64,000 nt of DNA from Sphingobium sp. V4 (GCF_029590555.1 NZ_CP081001.1:2356001-2420000), one strand, 5' to 3'. Counted from the stretch's first letter, positions 7,800 to 17,655 are shown. The notes: a model not told the origin generated them from the sequence alone. Program-made: numbers and translations.

Positions 7800-9611
7800 T
7801 CACGCATAGCGCGCGCGCGGCAGGTCGCCGGCGTCATCGCCAGCCCGGTCATGGTTAAGAACGACCGGATCGCTCGCCCCTTTATGGCCGGGCGCGATAT
7901 TTTCACGCTGCTGCCCGCGACCGTGCATCTGCGACTGGGCTTGGGACTGAGACTGAGACTGGCCGGCGCTCTGGCCATGATGAGACTGGGATTGCGGCTG
8001 AGATCCGGGCTGATTGCCGGCCTGATCGGATCGCGCGGCTTCGGCGACCGGAGGCGCGCGTTCCACCTTCACCTCGCTGATCCGCACCGCCGACAGGCCC
8101 GCGTCCAGCTTCAGCCGGTCGCTGTCCTGCCGCAGCGCCTGTTCCGCCGCCTCGGTCGCCGCCATCAGACTGACGGCGACGCCGTCCTCGCCCTGGCGGA
8201 TGTCGACCTGGATCGGGCCAAGCTGATGGGCGTTGATCTGGAAACGGCCCTGCGCGCCATTGGCCGACAGGCCGGCAATGTCGCGGGCTAGGCCGTCGAT
8301 CCACTGGCCCGACACCCCCATGTCCACCACCTGCGCGCCGAGCGAGGCGGACAGATCGACGGTCGGCTGCCCGAGGACAGGCTGGGGCGTGGCGATGGTC
8401 GGTTGAGCGCCGCCGGACGACAGGAGCGGACGGTCATTTGCGGGCAAGGCAGGCTGCTGCGCGGCGACATCCCGCGCGGGATCGCTCGCCGGGATTGCCA
8501 TCGGCTCGGCCGATGCCGCCGGGGTCGATGCGTGGTCCCGACCCTTCATATGATCGCGCACCAGCTGCAACAGCGATACCGCTTCCCCCCTCACCGGCCT
8601 TGTGGCGGCGATGGGGGCTTCCGGAGCGGCGGGAGCTTCCGGAACGACGGGAGCGTCCGGAGCAGCGGGCAGTGGCCGGTCGGGCGCTACGGCCTCTTGC
8701 GCCGGTGGAGAAAGCGCGGACGGGCCAGCGCTCACCATGGCCTTCCCGCCATCGCCTTGTAGCGCAGGTCCAACGACGCGGATGGCAGGCTCACCCACCG
8801 CACCGGGGAATGCAGCCGCCGAAACGCCAGCGGGCGCCGGGGGCGTTTCCGGCGTGATCGGGATCGTCGTCGTCACGGGACCAGGCGCGGGTGGCGCCAT
8901 CGACACGACCAGGGCGGGCATGTCAGGCGACGCAACGGGGACGGGCAGGACATCCTCATCCTTCGTGTCGCTCGCGGCCTCGACATCAACCGGCGGCGCG
9001 TCTGTTTCGGTATCGTCATGATCGACCGGCATGTCCGCACCAGCTGAGACCATGTGTTCCACCGTCACGGCCTTCGCCGGGACGCCCGGCGCCTGAGCCA
9101 TCCGGCCCGAGGCATCAACCATGGCCGGCTCGCGCGGTGCGACGACTTTGGCGGACGAATCGCTGGGCAGCGCAGTCGCTACTTCAGGATCGGGACGGCC
9201 CTCATCGGGAGCCGACCCGGAAGCAGCGATCGCGCCAGTGGGCGCACCCTCTGCTGCATTAACCCCTATATCCAGTTCCGCATCCAGCTCCGCATCCGGC
9301 CCGGCTATCGGCAGCGGCGGCGCGATCGACGCGGCCCCGCCGGTCAGCGGCAGCGCGGAGATCGCTTCGGGACGGGAGGCAAGCGCCAGAGCCGCATCCG
9401 GCTCCGGCTCCGGCGACGGTGTCGCACCATCCGCTGCGGCGAACAGGGCGGGCGACGGGGCTTGCGGGCCTTGCGCGGCAGGCGCGGCATTGACCCCGTC
9501 CATCAACGCAGCGAAATCGGGCGCGCCCTCGACGGGCTGCACCCCCGATGCTGAACCAGCCGACAGCGCCGACGGGAAGAGCAAGGCCTTGAGACTGGTC
9601 AGCATGGTCAT
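7800..9611 (-). CDS. fliK: Flagellar hook-length control protein FliK
   Basis: FliK is the exported molecular ruler that measures the hook and triggers FlhB switching. I place the start at the ATG at 9,611, 2 bases after the fliJ stop and preceded by GGGGGACG, giving 603 residues. The frame stays open to 9,680 but would overlap fliJ. A long Ala/Pro-rich ruler region fills about residues 20-440. The conserved Flg_hook domain near 455-545 includes GRFQINAHQLGPIQVDIRQG. A Ser/Gln-rich tract with repeated SQSQ follows before the C-terminus. Confidence 0.92.
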   Translation of the reverse strand: MTMLTSLKALLFPSALSAGSASGVQPVEGAPDFAALMDGVNAAPAAQGPQAPSPALFAAADGATPSPEPEPDAALALASRPEAISALPLTGGAASIAPPLPIAGPDAELDAELDIGVNAAEGAPTGAIAASGSAPDEGRPDPEVATALPSDSSAKVVAPREPAMVDASGRMAQAPGVPAKAVTVEHMVSAGADMPVDHDDTETDAPPVDVEAASDTKDEDVLPVPVASPDMPALVVSMAPPAPGPVTTTIPITPETPPAPAGVSAAAFPGAVGEPAIRVVGPALQGDGGKAMVSAGPSALSPPAQEAVAPDRPLPAAPDAPVVPEAPAAPEAPIAATRPVRGEAVSLLQLVRDHMKGRDHASTPAASAEPMAIPASDPARDVAAQQPALPANDRPLLSSGGAQPTIATPQPVLGQPTVDLSASLGAQVVDMGVSGQWIDGLARDIAGLSANGAQGRFQINAHQLGPIQVDIRQGEDGVAVSLMAATEAAEQALRQDSDRLKLDAGLSAVRISEVKVERAPPVAEAARSDQAGNQPGSQPQSQSHHGQSAGQSQSQSQAQSQMHGRGQQRENIAPGHKGASDPVVLNHDRAGDDAGDLPRARYA

Positions 9612-9613
9612 GG

Positions 9614-10039
9614 TCAGGCGTCCCCCGTCCGCTGCATCCGGCGATAGCGCGGGAGGGCAGCCAGCTTGTTCTCGCGCCATTCCTCCAGGTCCGCGCGGGC
9701 GCGATCCTTCAGGCGGCTGGCGATTTCCTTTTCGCGATTGGCGGCGACGGTCAGGCCTTCCTTGGCCTCGACATTGCGCCGCGCATCGTAGAGCGCGCCG
9801 TCGAGCTGGCGGCTGGCCTGCTCCAGACGGGTCGCCAGTTCCTGCATCGCCGCAAAGGATGCGCCGGTCGCTATCCCCTCCCCTCCGAACAATTCGCCGC
9901 GCACCTTGCGCAGCCGTTCGAGATTATGGGCGATGCCGTTCGCTTCGTCGCGCGCGCGCGCGGTGTCCGCGACGGCCATGGAATGTTGGACCGCGCGCAC
10001 GCGCAGCACGCGCTGGCGGCGATTGACCAGCCCCTTCAT
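9614..10039 (-). CDS. fliJ: Flagellar export chaperone FliJ
   Basis: FliJ is a coiled-coil export chaperone and stalk that couples the FliI ATPase to the FlhA gate. The 141 residues are almost entirely predicted helix, rich in Arg, Glu, Ala and Leu. The gene overlaps fliI by ATGA (10,036-10,039) and precedes fliK by 2 bases. Sequence conservation in this family is low, so gene order carries most of the weight. Confidence 0.88.
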   Translation of the reverse strand: MKGLVNRRQRVLRVRAVQHSMAVADTARARDEANGIAHNLERLRKVRGELFGGEGIATGASFAAMQELATRLEQASRQLDGALYDARRNVEAKEGLTVAANREKEIASRLKDRARADLEEWRENKLAALPRYRRMQRTGDA

Positions 10040-11364
10040 GCACTGAAGCCCGCAATGAGCGCGGCGGCGCTGGTGTCGAGATCGATGCGGCTCTTCTGAT
10101 CCTGACGGATGAAGTCGAGGATTTCCTGACGGCGGCGGACAGCCTCGTCGATCACGGGATCGTTGCCGGGGCGGTAGGCGCCCATCAGGATGAGGTCGCG
10201 ATTTTCCTCATAGGCGGCCCAGAGGCGGCGATAGCCGGCGGCGGCCACGCGATGTTCGTCGGGCACGACGTCGGCCATCACGCGCGACAGCGACTTGCCG
10301 ATGTCGATGGCGGGGAAGATCGCCTGTTCGGACAGATGGCGCGACAGCACGAAATGGCCGTCCACGATGGCGCGGGCGGCGTCGACGATCGGATCGTCGG
10401 TGTCGTCGCCATCGGCCAGCACGGTGTAGAGCGCGGTGATCGAACCGCCGCTGCGGCTGTCCACGCCTGCCCGTTCGACCAGGCGCGGGATCAGCGCGAG
10501 GGCGGAGGGCGGATAGCCCTTCATGGCGGGCGGTTCGCCAAGCGCCAGCCCGATTTCGCGCTGGGCATGGGCGCAGCGGGTCAGGCTGTCGATCAGCAGC
10601 AGCACCTTCTTGCCCCGCGCGCGGAAATATTCGGCGATGGCGGTGGCGCGCGCGGCGGCGCGCAGGCGCAGCACCGGGGGATGATCGGCGGGGACGGCGA
10701 CGACGACGCTTTTGTTCATCGTGTGCTTGAGCTTGGTTTCGAGGAAATCGCTGACCTCGCGGCCACGCTCGCCGATCAGGCCGACGACGACGACATCGGC
10801 TTCGGCGCCGGCGATCATCTGGCCCATCAGCACCGACTTGCCGACGCCCGACCCGGCAATGATGGCGATGCGCTGGCCGCGCCCGGCGGTCAGCAGCGCG
10901 TTGACGGCCCGCACGCCAAGGTCGAACGGCTCGGTCACGCGCCCGCGATCCAGCACATTGCCCTTCACGCCGTTGAGCGGCCAGGTGCCGCCGGCGATGA
11001 TCGGTCCCTTGCGGTCGAGCGGCTGGCCCATGGCGTCGATGACGCGGCCGATCAGCCCGTCGCCCACCTGCACCATGTTCGCCTGGCTGTCCGGCTCGAC
11101 GCGGATGCCGTTTTCCAGCGGCGCGTCGGCATCGAGCGGCACCAGCAATGTGCGGTCGCCGCGAAAGCCAACCACTTCGGCGCGACAGACCGACCCGTCG
11201 CTCGCCAGCACGCGCGCGCCGGACCCGATCGGCCGGCGGAAGCCGCTGACCTCCAGCATCCCGGCATCATGGCTGACCAGCCGGCCGACATGACGGGGCG
11301 CGCGATTCTGGACCTGAAGATGGTCGAACAGGGTTTCGGCCTGGGCGAGCGCGGCGCGGATCAT
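10036..11364 (-). CDS. fliI: Flagellum-specific export ATPase FliI
   Basis: FliI is the hexameric ATPase of the flagellar type III apparatus, homologous to F1-beta. The start is the ATG at 11,364, which overlaps the fliH stop as ATGA and gives 442 residues (E. coli 457). The frame is open further upstream, but that part is not conserved. Walker A is GSGVGKS at residues 171-177 and Walker B is LLLID at 255-259; the signature GERGREV is at 198-204. Confidence 0.97.
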   Translation of the reverse strand: MIRAALAQAETLFDHLQVQNRAPRHVGRLVSHDAGMLEVSGFRRPIGSGARVLASDGSVCRAEVVGFRGDRTLLVPLDADAPLENGIRVEPDSQANMVQVGDGLIGRVIDAMGQPLDRKGPIIAGGTWPLNGVKGNVLDRGRVTEPFDLGVRAVNALLTAGRGQRIAIIAGSGVGKSVLMGQMIAGAEADVVVVGLIGERGREVSDFLETKLKHTMNKSVVVAVPADHPPVLRLRAAARATAIAEYFRARGKKVLLLIDSLTRCAHAQREIGLALGEPPAMKGYPPSALALIPRLVERAGVDSRSGGSITALYTVLADGDDTDDPIVDAARAIVDGHFVLSRHLSEQAIFPAIDIGKSLSRVMADVVPDEHRVAAAGYRRLWAAYEENRDLILMGAYRPGNDPVIDEAVRRRQEILDFIRQDQKSRIDLDTSAAALIAGFSA

Positions 11365-11993
11365 GCCTTCCCCTCCATGTCGTCCATCAGCGCGCGCAGG
11401 CGCGACAGGCGCACGTCCGGGCCGTCCTCGACCCAACCGTCGGCGGTTTCGAGGCGGACACAACCACGATGCATGGTCTTGTCCGCGACCATCGGCACGC
11501 CGATCGCCTCGTCCCTAAGCAGTTCTGCGTCGTCGGGATGAACGTGCAGCGCGCTGCGGTCCTGATTGCTTTCGATGAAGGCGGCGACCGTGTCGCAGCG
11601 CTGGACCAGACGCTCCATGTCGATCTCGACCTCGCCGACGATCTGTTCGACCAGACGGACGACGGTGGCGGAGAGCATGGTCGAGAGCATCCCGCTCGGC
11701 GCGGGCGCCAGCAGTTCCAGCGCCTCTGCCAGCCGGGTCCGGGCGTCTGCGTCGGCGGCCTGGGCCTCGCCGGTCACGCGGCACCCCTCGTCGAAGCCAA
11801 GGGTGAAAGCCTCCATTCGGGCTTCCTCGATCAGGTCGACCTCGGGAACGTCCGGGACCGCGCGCATCGCGGCGGTCTGCTGTCCGGGCGGCGCGGTGTA
11901 GAGGCTGCGAAAGCCACCTTCGGCCGGGCGAAAACCCGCGACCGCGACCGGCGCGACATCCTGCACGGCTTCCGCGCCCCATATCCTAGACAA
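11361..11993 (-). CDS. fliH: Flagellar assembly protein FliH
   Basis: FliH is the FliI regulator that anchors the ATPase to the C-ring. I choose the TTG at 11,993 because AAAGGG lies 8 bases upstream and the product then begins MSRIWGAEAV. This overlaps the end of fliG by 8 bases and gives 210 residues. An upstream ATG at 12,032 would overlap fliG by 47 bases without an obvious ribosome site. The C-terminal half (about 90-200) carries the FliH/YscL-like pattern with VVRLVEQIVGEVEID and ALHVHPDDAELL. Confidence 0.88.
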   Translation of the reverse strand: MSRIWGAEAVQDVAPVAVAGFRPAEGGFRSLYTAPPGQQTAAMRAVPDVPEVDLIEEARMEAFTLGFDEGCRVTGEAQAADADARTRLAEALELLAPAPSGMLSTMLSATVVRLVEQIVGEVEIDMERLVQRCDTVAAFIESNQDRSALHVHPDDAELLRDEAIGVPMVADKTMHRGCVRLETADGWVEDGPDVRLSRLRALMDDMEGKA

Positions 11994-13002
11994 AGTCGTT
12001 ACCCTTTCCGCCCAGCATGATGGTGCCCGCATCGGCCATGCGGCGGGCGGTGGCGATGATGAGCTTCTGCGCGTCGATCACCTCGGCAAGGCGGATCGGG
12101 CCGCGTTCCTCGATCTCGTCGGCGATCGCCTGCGCGGCGCGGGCAGACATGCAGCTGAAGATCTTGGCCTTGAGCATGTCATTCGCGCCCTTCAGCGCGA
12201 CCACCAGCACTGTGCTGTCGATCGTCCGCATCAGCGTGCCCAGATTCTTGTCATCCATGTCGATCAGGTTATCGAAGACGAACATCTCCTCCTCGATGGT
12301 CTGGGCGATCATCTTGTCGCGCTTGGCGACGGCCTTCATGATCCGCTGCTCATTATCCTTGCGGACATTGTTCATGATCGCGGCCGCCTCGACCGTGCCG
12401 CCGCGCTGCGACGCCGCGCCCTGCTTGCTGGCCGGGCCGCGCAGCAGCAATTGCTCCAGATCCTCCAGCGCCTCGTTCGACACGGGGCCGAGCGTGGCGA
12501 TGCGATAGACGATCTCTTCCTGATATTCGGCCGGCAGCAGTTGCAGCACGTCGGCGGCGACGGGCGCCTCCAGATGGGCGAGCACGATCGCCATGATCTG
12601 CGGATGCTCCGCCTCGATCAGGGCGGCGATTTCCTTCGCGTCCATCCATTTGAGCATTTCCAGCTGGGTGGAGCGGGTCGGCGGTGTGATGCGCGCCAGG
12701 ATGGTTTCGGCGCGCTCCTCGCCCAGCGCCTTGGTCATCGCGCCGCGGATATGCCGGGTCGCGCCATAGCCGATGGTGGTGCGCTTCTTCGCCTTGGTGA
12801 CGAAATGGTCGAGCGCCTCGTTCACCTCCTCGGGATCGACATCCTGGACGTCATACATGGCGTAGCCGAGCTGGCGGACTTCGTCCGGCTCCAGGCGCGA
12901 GAGGATCTGCGCGGCTTCATCCTCGTTGAACAGCATCAGCAGGACGGCGGCGGCGGCGCTGCCTTTCAGCGCCTCGGGACGGCCGGGGACGATCTCAGGC
13001 AT
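11986..13002 (-). CDS. fliG: Flagellar motor switch protein FliG
   Basis: FliG is the rotor protein that contacts MotA and generates torque. The 338 residues (E. coli 331) contain the N-terminal FliF-binding domain, the middle domain with the EHPQ-type motif (AEHPQIMAIVLAHL near 133-146) and the C-terminal torque helix with charged residues in RTIDSTVLVVALKGAND. It overlaps the end of fliF by 8 bases. Confidence 0.97.
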   Translation of the reverse strand: MPEIVPGRPEALKGSAAAAVLLMLFNEDEAAQILSRLEPDEVRQLGYAMYDVQDVDPEEVNEALDHFVTKAKKRTTIGYGATRHIRGAMTKALGEERAETILARITPPTRSTQLEMLKWMDAKEIAALIEAEHPQIMAIVLAHLEAPVAADVLQLLPAEYQEEIVYRIATLGPVSNEALEDLEQLLLRGPASKQGAASQRGGTVEAAAIMNNVRKDNEQRIMKAVAKRDKMIAQTIEEEMFVFDNLIDMDDKNLGTLMRTIDSTVLVVALKGANDMLKAKIFSCMSARAAQAIADEIEERGPIRLAEVIDAQKLIIATARRMADAGTIMLGGKGNDFV

Positions 13003-14737
13003 TTTCCTTCTTCCCCTCCTTGAGCAGGTCGCGGACGACCAGCGCGGCGCGATCGGGGTCCTGCTTCACGAAATTGCGAATGAGGTCGGCGCGCTGGGCG
13101 TAGTCGTAGGTGGACGAGATCATGTCGAGCGTTACCTTCGGTTCGGCGCCGTCAGGGCTGGCGGCGGCGGCCTGCTTGGTCAGTTCGCTGGAAATCTCGC
13201 GGCCGATGCGCTGGCCGGTTTCGGCGGTGTCGACGGCTGCCGCTTCCTGGGCGACGGCGCGGCGCTTGAGCAACGGACGACCGATGCCGAAGATCAGCAG
13301 CAGCGCGACCAGCAGGGCGGAAACGTTGCGCACCAGCGGCGACATCCAGTCCGCCTCATACCAGGGGGCTACGGGCGCCTCTTCCTTGAGGAAGCTGCGC
13401 GAGGACAGCGCAACCACGTCGCCGCGCGCCTGGTCGAAGCCGACCGCGCCCTTCACCAGCGCTTCGAGCGCCGCGATTTCCTGCGGCGTGCGCGCCTTGC
13501 CATCGGGGGCGGTATCGAGCGCCACGGCGACCGACAGGCGCTTGACCGTGCCGACGGCGTCCTTGGTGACGGACACTTCGCGGCCCAGCTCGAAATTGCG
13601 GTTGAACGTCTCTTCGGTCTTCATCAGCGGGTTGGGCGGCGTGCCGGGCTGCTGCTCGGCCGTCTGCCCCTGCGCCACCGCCTGCCCGTTGGGATTGGTC
13701 TGGGTGACGGTCGGATTGACCGGCGCCTGATTGCTGAGCGCGCCGGGAATGCCGCTCGCCTCGCCGGTACCCTGACCGCGCGGGTCTGACGCCCAGGTGC
13801 CCTGTTCGCTGCGCAGCCGCGCCTCATCCTGCGGATAGGTTTCGCGGGTCGCCTGACGCTCGGCGAAATTCAGTTCGGCATGGACCTCGGTCGAGAAATT
13901 GCCGGTTCCCAGGATCGGCGTCAGCAACGCGGTCACCGACTGGCGATAGCGATCCTCGATCCGGGTCTGGATCGCGATCTGGCGGTCATCGGCGGAGTCG
14001 CCGTCATTGTTGCTGAGCAGGCGACCATTCTGGTCGACCAGGGAAATATCGTCCGGGCTGAGTTCCGGGATCGAGGAGGCGACGAGATGGACGATCGCGC
14101 TGACCTGCTGATCGGTGAGGGTGCGGCCATTGGCCAGGCGGAGCATCACCGAAGCGGAAGGCTTGCTGCGGTCGCGCAGGAACACGCTGGGCGCTTCGAC
14201 CGCCAGATGCACCTTGGCGCTTTCGACGCTGTCGATCGCCTCGATCGTGCGGGCCAGGTCCATCTCTCGGGCCGAGCGGAGCTTTTCGCCCTCGACCGCG
14301 CGCGACGCGCCCATCGGCAGGCTGTCGATCATGCTGTTGCCGTCGGGCGCGCTCTTGGGCAGGCCCTGGGCGGCGAGCATCATCTTCGCCTTGAAATAAT
14401 CATCCTCGGCAACGGTCATCGCGCCGGAATTGTCGAAGCCATAGGGCACGCCATTCTGGTCGAGCACCTGGGCGACCGCCGACTTGTCGGCATCGGGCAG
14501 GCCGCGGAACAGGTCGCGCTGTGGCGGTTCGCGCAGCGCCATCCAGGCCAGGCCGGCGACCGCGACGGTGCCGAGCAGGCCGAGCAGCGGCAGGCTCTTC
14601 GCCACGGCGGGCTGCTTCATGAAGCCGGTCACGCGCGCCTTGAGCGCGTCCATTCCCCTGGCGCCGCCAAAGGACGAGCCGGCAGGGAGAGCAGGCGCTG
14701 CGGCGCCGACGGTGGTGGAGAGTGCGTTCTCGCTCAT
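12995..14737 (-). CDS. fliF: Flagellar MS-ring protein FliF
   Basis: FliF builds the MS ring, the base on which the export gate, C-ring and rod assemble. It has 580 residues, two membrane segments (about 49-68 and 471-489), a periplasmic ring-building domain between them (for example SVESAKVHLAVEAPSVF), a low-complexity Gln/Pro stretch near 330-365, and a cytoplasmic C-terminus that binds FliG. The order fliE-fliF-fliG is typical. Confidence 0.97.
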   Translation of the reverse strand: MSENALSTTVGAAAPALPAGSSFGGARGMDALKARVTGFMKQPAVAKSLPLLGLLGTVAVAGLAWMALREPPQRDLFRGLPDADKSAVAQVLDQNGVPYGFDNSGAMTVAEDDYFKAKMMLAAQGLPKSAPDGNSMIDSLPMGASRAVEGEKLRSAREMDLARTIEAIDSVESAKVHLAVEAPSVFLRDRSKPSASVMLRLANGRTLTDQQVSAIVHLVASSIPELSPDDISLVDQNGRLLSNNDGDSADDRQIAIQTRIEDRYRQSVTALLTPILGTGNFSTEVHAELNFAERQATRETYPQDEARLRSEQGTWASDPRGQGTGEASGIPGALSNQAPVNPTVTQTNPNGQAVAQGQTAEQQPGTPPNPLMKTEETFNRNFELGREVSVTKDAVGTVKRLSVAVALDTAPDGKARTPQEIAALEALVKGAVGFDQARGDVVALSSRSFLKEEAPVAPWYEADWMSPLVRNVSALLVALLLIFGIGRPLLKRRAVAQEAAAVDTAETGQRIGREISSELTKQAAAASPDGAEPKVTLDMISSTYDYAQRADLIRNFVKQDPDRAALVVRDLLKEGKKENA

Positions 14738-14740
14738 GGA

Positions 14741-15100
14741 TTACACCGGCATACTCATGATGTCCTTGTAGGCGGACAGGAGTTTGTTGCGGACCTGAAG
14801 GGTCGCCTCGAAGCTGACCGACGCCTGCTGCTTGGCCAGCATGACGGCGGCGATGTCGGTGGTCTCGCCCCGCTCGAACGCGGCGGCGGCCTCACCGGCC
14901 TGATTCTGGAGCCCGTTCACCTGGTTCAGCGCGCTGTTGAGCGCCTCGGTGAAACCGCCGGGCGCGGTGCCCTGCGTGCCGGTGGCGCCGGTCGCGCCGC
15001 CGACAGTGCCGGCCTGGCTGACGTCGCGCAGCGCGGCGTTCTTCTGCAGGATGGCGTTGCGGATCGCCATCACGCTGTCGGTGGGGGAAATGCCGTTCAT
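14741..15100 (-). CDS. fliE: Flagellar hook-basal body protein FliE
   Basis: FliE is the adaptor between MS ring and rod. It has 119 residues with a Gly/Thr/Ala-rich middle (about 28-48). The conserved C-terminal part contains ASVSFEATLQVRNKLLSAYKDIMSM, matching the FliE signature. It starts 13 bases after the activator gene stops and ends 3 bases before fliF. Confidence 0.94.
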   Translation of the reverse strand: MNGISPTDSVMAIRNAILQKNAALRDVSQAGTVGGATGATGTQGTAPGGFTEALNSALNQVNGLQNQAGEAAAAFERGETTDIAAVMLAKQQASVSFEATLQVRNKLLSAYKDIMSMPV

Positions 15101-15113
15101 CGGTCAGCCTCCC

Positions 15114-16373
15114 TCAAGCAGCCAGCTCGCGCATTTCGGCGAGCCGATAGCGCAGCGTGCGTTCGGAAATGCCCAGCTTGCGGGCGGCGGCGGCGCGGTG
15201 GCCATCGGTTTCGCGCAGGGCGATGCGGACCGCTTCCAGCTTGGAATGGCGGGTCACGTCGCGCAGCAGGATCGGTTCGGCGGCGGCCAGCGGCGCCGCC
15301 GGGACGATGCGCAGCGGCTGCGGCGTGCCGGAGATATGCAGGTCGCTCGCGTCGATGCGATCGCCGTCGCGCAGCACCAGCGCGCGCTGCAACACATTGC
15401 CCAGTTCGCGGGCATTGCCCGGCCAACCATGGGCGGCGAGCTTGTCGAGCGCAGCGGCCGTCGGCCACACGAACCTGTCCTTTGCCATATCCTGCTGGCG
15501 CAGCAGCATGGCAGCGGCGATGGCGCCGATGTCACCCCGACGCTCGGTCAGCGGGCGCAGTTCCAGCGGCATGACGTTGAGGCGCCAGTAGAGATCCTCG
15601 CGGAAGCGGCCGCCGGAGACTTCTTCCGCCAGATTGCGGTTGCAGGCGGCTACGATGCGGACATTGACCGGCACCGGATGAGTCGCGCCGACCGGCAGCA
15701 CTTCACCTTCCTGGAGCGCGCGCAGCAGCTTGGCTTGCAGCGCCAGCGGCAGCTCGGCGATTTCGTCGAGGAACAGGGTGCCTCCATCGGCTGCCAGGAA
15801 CAGACCGTCGGAGGACTGGGCGGCGCCGGTGAAGCTGCCCTTCCGGTGGCCGAACAGCATGGCTTCCATCATGGTTTCGGGGAGAGCGGCGCAATTGACC
15901 GCGATAAAATCATGAGCGGCCCGGCCGGACTGGGCATGGAGGAAGCGCGCCATGCCTTCCTTGCCGGTGCCGGTGTCGCCCTGGATCAGGACCGTGGCGT
16001 CGCTGCGGGCAACGCGAGCGGCGAGGCGCATCAGATGGGCGCTGGCGGCGTCTCCCACGGCGGGCACCGAAGCGGGCCGCGCCAGTTCCGCGATCAGCGC
16101 GAAGGCGAAGCCCATATCTTCCAGGCCGAAGGCGACGCGTGCCGGCAGGCCGTTGGCGGCGGCGACCAGCGAAGGCGCGCCATCGATCAGGTTGATGAGG
16201 ATGTCGCGATGGGTGGCATGGCCGATCTCGGTCGCCAGCAGCACGCGGCGGCCATCCTTGTCGCGCGGGCTGGCGGCGTCGACGACCCGAACCATGTAGC
16301 AGGCATTTTCGAGCCAGTGCTGCAGGCCCGGAACGAGCGCGCAGACCCCACGGCTCACGTCAAGCGATGACAT
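15114..16373 (-). CDS. Sigma-54-dependent flagellar transcription activator (FlbD/FleR type)
   Basis: This is an enhancer-binding protein that uses ATP to open sigma-54 promoters. In its 419 residues the AAA+ domain has Walker A GDTGTGKE at 132-139, the sigma-54 contact loop GSFTGA at 179-184 (usual form GAFTGA) and Walker B GGTLFLDE at 197-204. A Fis-type helix-turn-helix lies at about 390-413 ([20 protein letters not shown]). The first 105 residues do not show a recognisable receiver domain. It heads the fliE-flhB operon, so it probably drives the four sigma-54 promoters in the window. FlbD or FleR are the nearest named relatives. Confidence 0.9.
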   Translation of the reverse strand: MSSLDVSRGVCALVPGLQHWLENACYMVRVVDAASPRDKDGRRVLLATEIGHATHRDILINLIDGAPSLVAAANGLPARVAFGLEDMGFAFALIAELARPASVPAVGDAASAHLMRLAARVARSDATVLIQGDTGTGKEGMARFLHAQSGRAAHDFIAVNCAALPETMMEAMLFGHRKGSFTGAAQSSDGLFLAADGGTLFLDEIAELPLALQAKLLRALQEGEVLPVGATHPVPVNVRIVAACNRNLAEEVSGGRFREDLYWRLNVMPLELRPLTERRGDIGAIAAAMLLRQQDMAKDRFVWPTAAALDKLAAHGWPGNARELGNVLQRALVLRDGDRIDASDLHISGTPQPLRIVPAAPLAAAEPILLRDVTRHSKLEAVRIALRETDGHRAAAARKLGISERTLRYRLAEMRELAA

Positions 16374-16454
16374 GAACGATACCCCACATTTTGGCTGGTT
16401 TGTACCCCCGTACGCCCCACGCCCCTTCGATGGTTAATTTCTATCTATCCGTGG

Positions 16455-16470
16455 TTATTAGATGGTTAAC
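16455..16470. promoter_or_regulatory. CtrA-like site TTAT-N7-TTAAC
   Basis: TTAT (16,455), seven bases, then TTAAC (16,466-16,470), against the alphaproteobacterial CtrA consensus TTAA-N7-TTAAC. A further GGTTAA lies 21 bases to the left (16,432). It is in the divergent region, on the activator side, as expected if CtrA starts the flagellar hierarchy. Confidence 0.5.
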
Positions 16471-16531
16471 GCGGCAATCCGTCTGCCGCTAACCGGCAAT
16501 TTTTTTCCGCTTCCCGGCAAAAATTTCCGCC
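16471..16531. promoter_or_regulatory. Three palindromic operator-like sites between activator and fliC
   Basis: GCGGCA-N7-TGCCGC (16,471-16,489), CCGGCAATTTTTTTCCGC (16,493-16,510) and CCCGGCAAAAATTTCCGCC (16,513-16,531). The same series in the same order is found before flgB (27,531-27,619). The motif resembles enhancer elements of FlbD-type activators. The remaining sequence from 16,374 to 16,689 holds the CtrA-like site and the fliC promoter, and no gene. Confidence 0.65.
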
Positions 16532-16598
16532 CATCCCTCTACGCGCGTACGCCAAGACGCTGATTTTGCTCTTTTTCGGAAAAAAATCAGGACAGCGC

Positions 16599-16625
16599 TA
16601 AAAAGACGATCCGGCCCGCCGTTAT
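16599..16625 (+). promoter_or_regulatory. FliA (sigma-28) promoter of fliC
   Basis: TAAA (16,599-16,602), a 15-base spacer, GCCGTTAT (16,618-16,625). It is the closest match to the FliA consensus in the window and lies 65 bases before the fliC start. Confidence 0.8.
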
Positions 16626-16689
16626 CCCCTTTCGAGGCCGCAAGCGCCCTGATGGCAGCGACCTGATAGTGATACGGAAAGGGAATATC

Positions 16690-17505
16690 ATGACTGTTAT
16701 CGGAACCAACACGGCGGCGCTGCGCTCGGCCAATGCCTCGTCCTCGGCCAGCAAGGCGCTGAGCACCGCCATGGAGCGCCTGTCGACCGGCAAGCGCATC
16801 AACAGCGCCAAGGATGACGCGGCCGGCCTCGCCATCGCTTCGAGCATGACCGCCCAGATCCGCGGCATGACCCAGGGCGTCCGCAACGCCAATGACGGCA
16901 TCAGCCTGGCGCAGACGGCCGAAGGCGGTCTGGGCGAAGTCAGCAACATGCTGCAGCGTATGCGTGAACTGACCGTCCAGGCGCTGAACGGCACCAACGA
17001 CGCCGACGCCAAGAGCAACATCCAGGCAGAAATCTCGCAGCTCGCCACCCAGATCACCGACACGCTGGCGAACACCGAATTCAACGGCACCAAGCTGTTC
17101 GACGGTTCGACCGCCACGGTCGACATCCAGGCCGGCGCCAACGCCGCCGACGTGGTGACGATCACGCTGGACGACGTGGCCGGCAATGCCGACGTGACCG
17201 CCGCGCTGGCCGTCGACGCCACCACCGCGACGACCGCCGACCTCGCCACCTTCGACGACGCGCTCGAAGCGATCGCCACGACCCGCGCCAACCTGGGTGC
17301 CGTGCAGAACCGCCTCGAATCAACGGTCAACAATCTGACCAACAACATCACCAACCTGACCGACGCCAAGAGCCGCATCGAGGACGCCGATTTCTCGTCG
17401 GAAACCACCGCGCTGGCCAAGCAGCAGATCCTGAGCCAGGCGTCGACCGCGATGCTGGCCCAGGCCAACCAGAGCCAGCAGGGCGTGCTGAAGCTGATCG
17501 GCTAA
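16690..17505 (+). CDS. fliC: Flagellin
   Basis: This is the filament subunit. The start is the ATG at 16,690, after GGAAAGGGA, giving 271 residues. The conserved D0/D1 domains are present: N-terminal [18 protein letters not shown] and [20 protein letters not shown], and the C-terminal [13 protein letters not shown] segment ([20 protein letters not shown]) ending in QGVLKLIG. The variable centre is very short (about 145-190), so the filament surface should lack large outer domains. It is the only flagellin in the window. A FliA promoter precedes it and a strong hairpin follows. Confidence 0.97.
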   Translation: MTVIGTNTAALRSANASSSASKALSTAMERLSTGKRINSAKDDAAGLAIASSMTAQIRGMTQGVRNANDGISLAQTAEGGLGEVSNMLQRMRELTVQALNGTNDADAKSNIQAEISQLATQITDTLANTEFNGTKLFDGSTATVDIQAGANAADVVTITLDDVAGNADVTAALAVDATTATTADLATFDDALEAIATTRANLGAVQNRLESTVNNLTNNITNLTDAKSRIEDADFSSETTALAKQQILSQASTAMLAQANQSQQGVLKLIG

Positions 17506-17625
17506 ACCAGGACCGGATTGGTCGGCTGAGGTCTTGGTCACCGCCAGCCGCCCAAGTGGCCCCCGGCGCATCAACAGTCCCCACCGCGCCGGGGGCGACA
17601 CCTTCGATCGAACGACCAGAAATCC

Positions 17626-17655
17626 GAAGCCTCCGTCCCCCCGGGCGGAGGCTTC
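17626..17655 (+). terminator. Hairpin terminator after fliC
   Basis: A perfect 10-base stem, GAAGCCTCCG/CGGAGGCTTC, with a C/G loop, lies 120 bases after the flagellin stop. There is no long T-run, so termination efficiency is uncertain. Confidence 0.55.
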
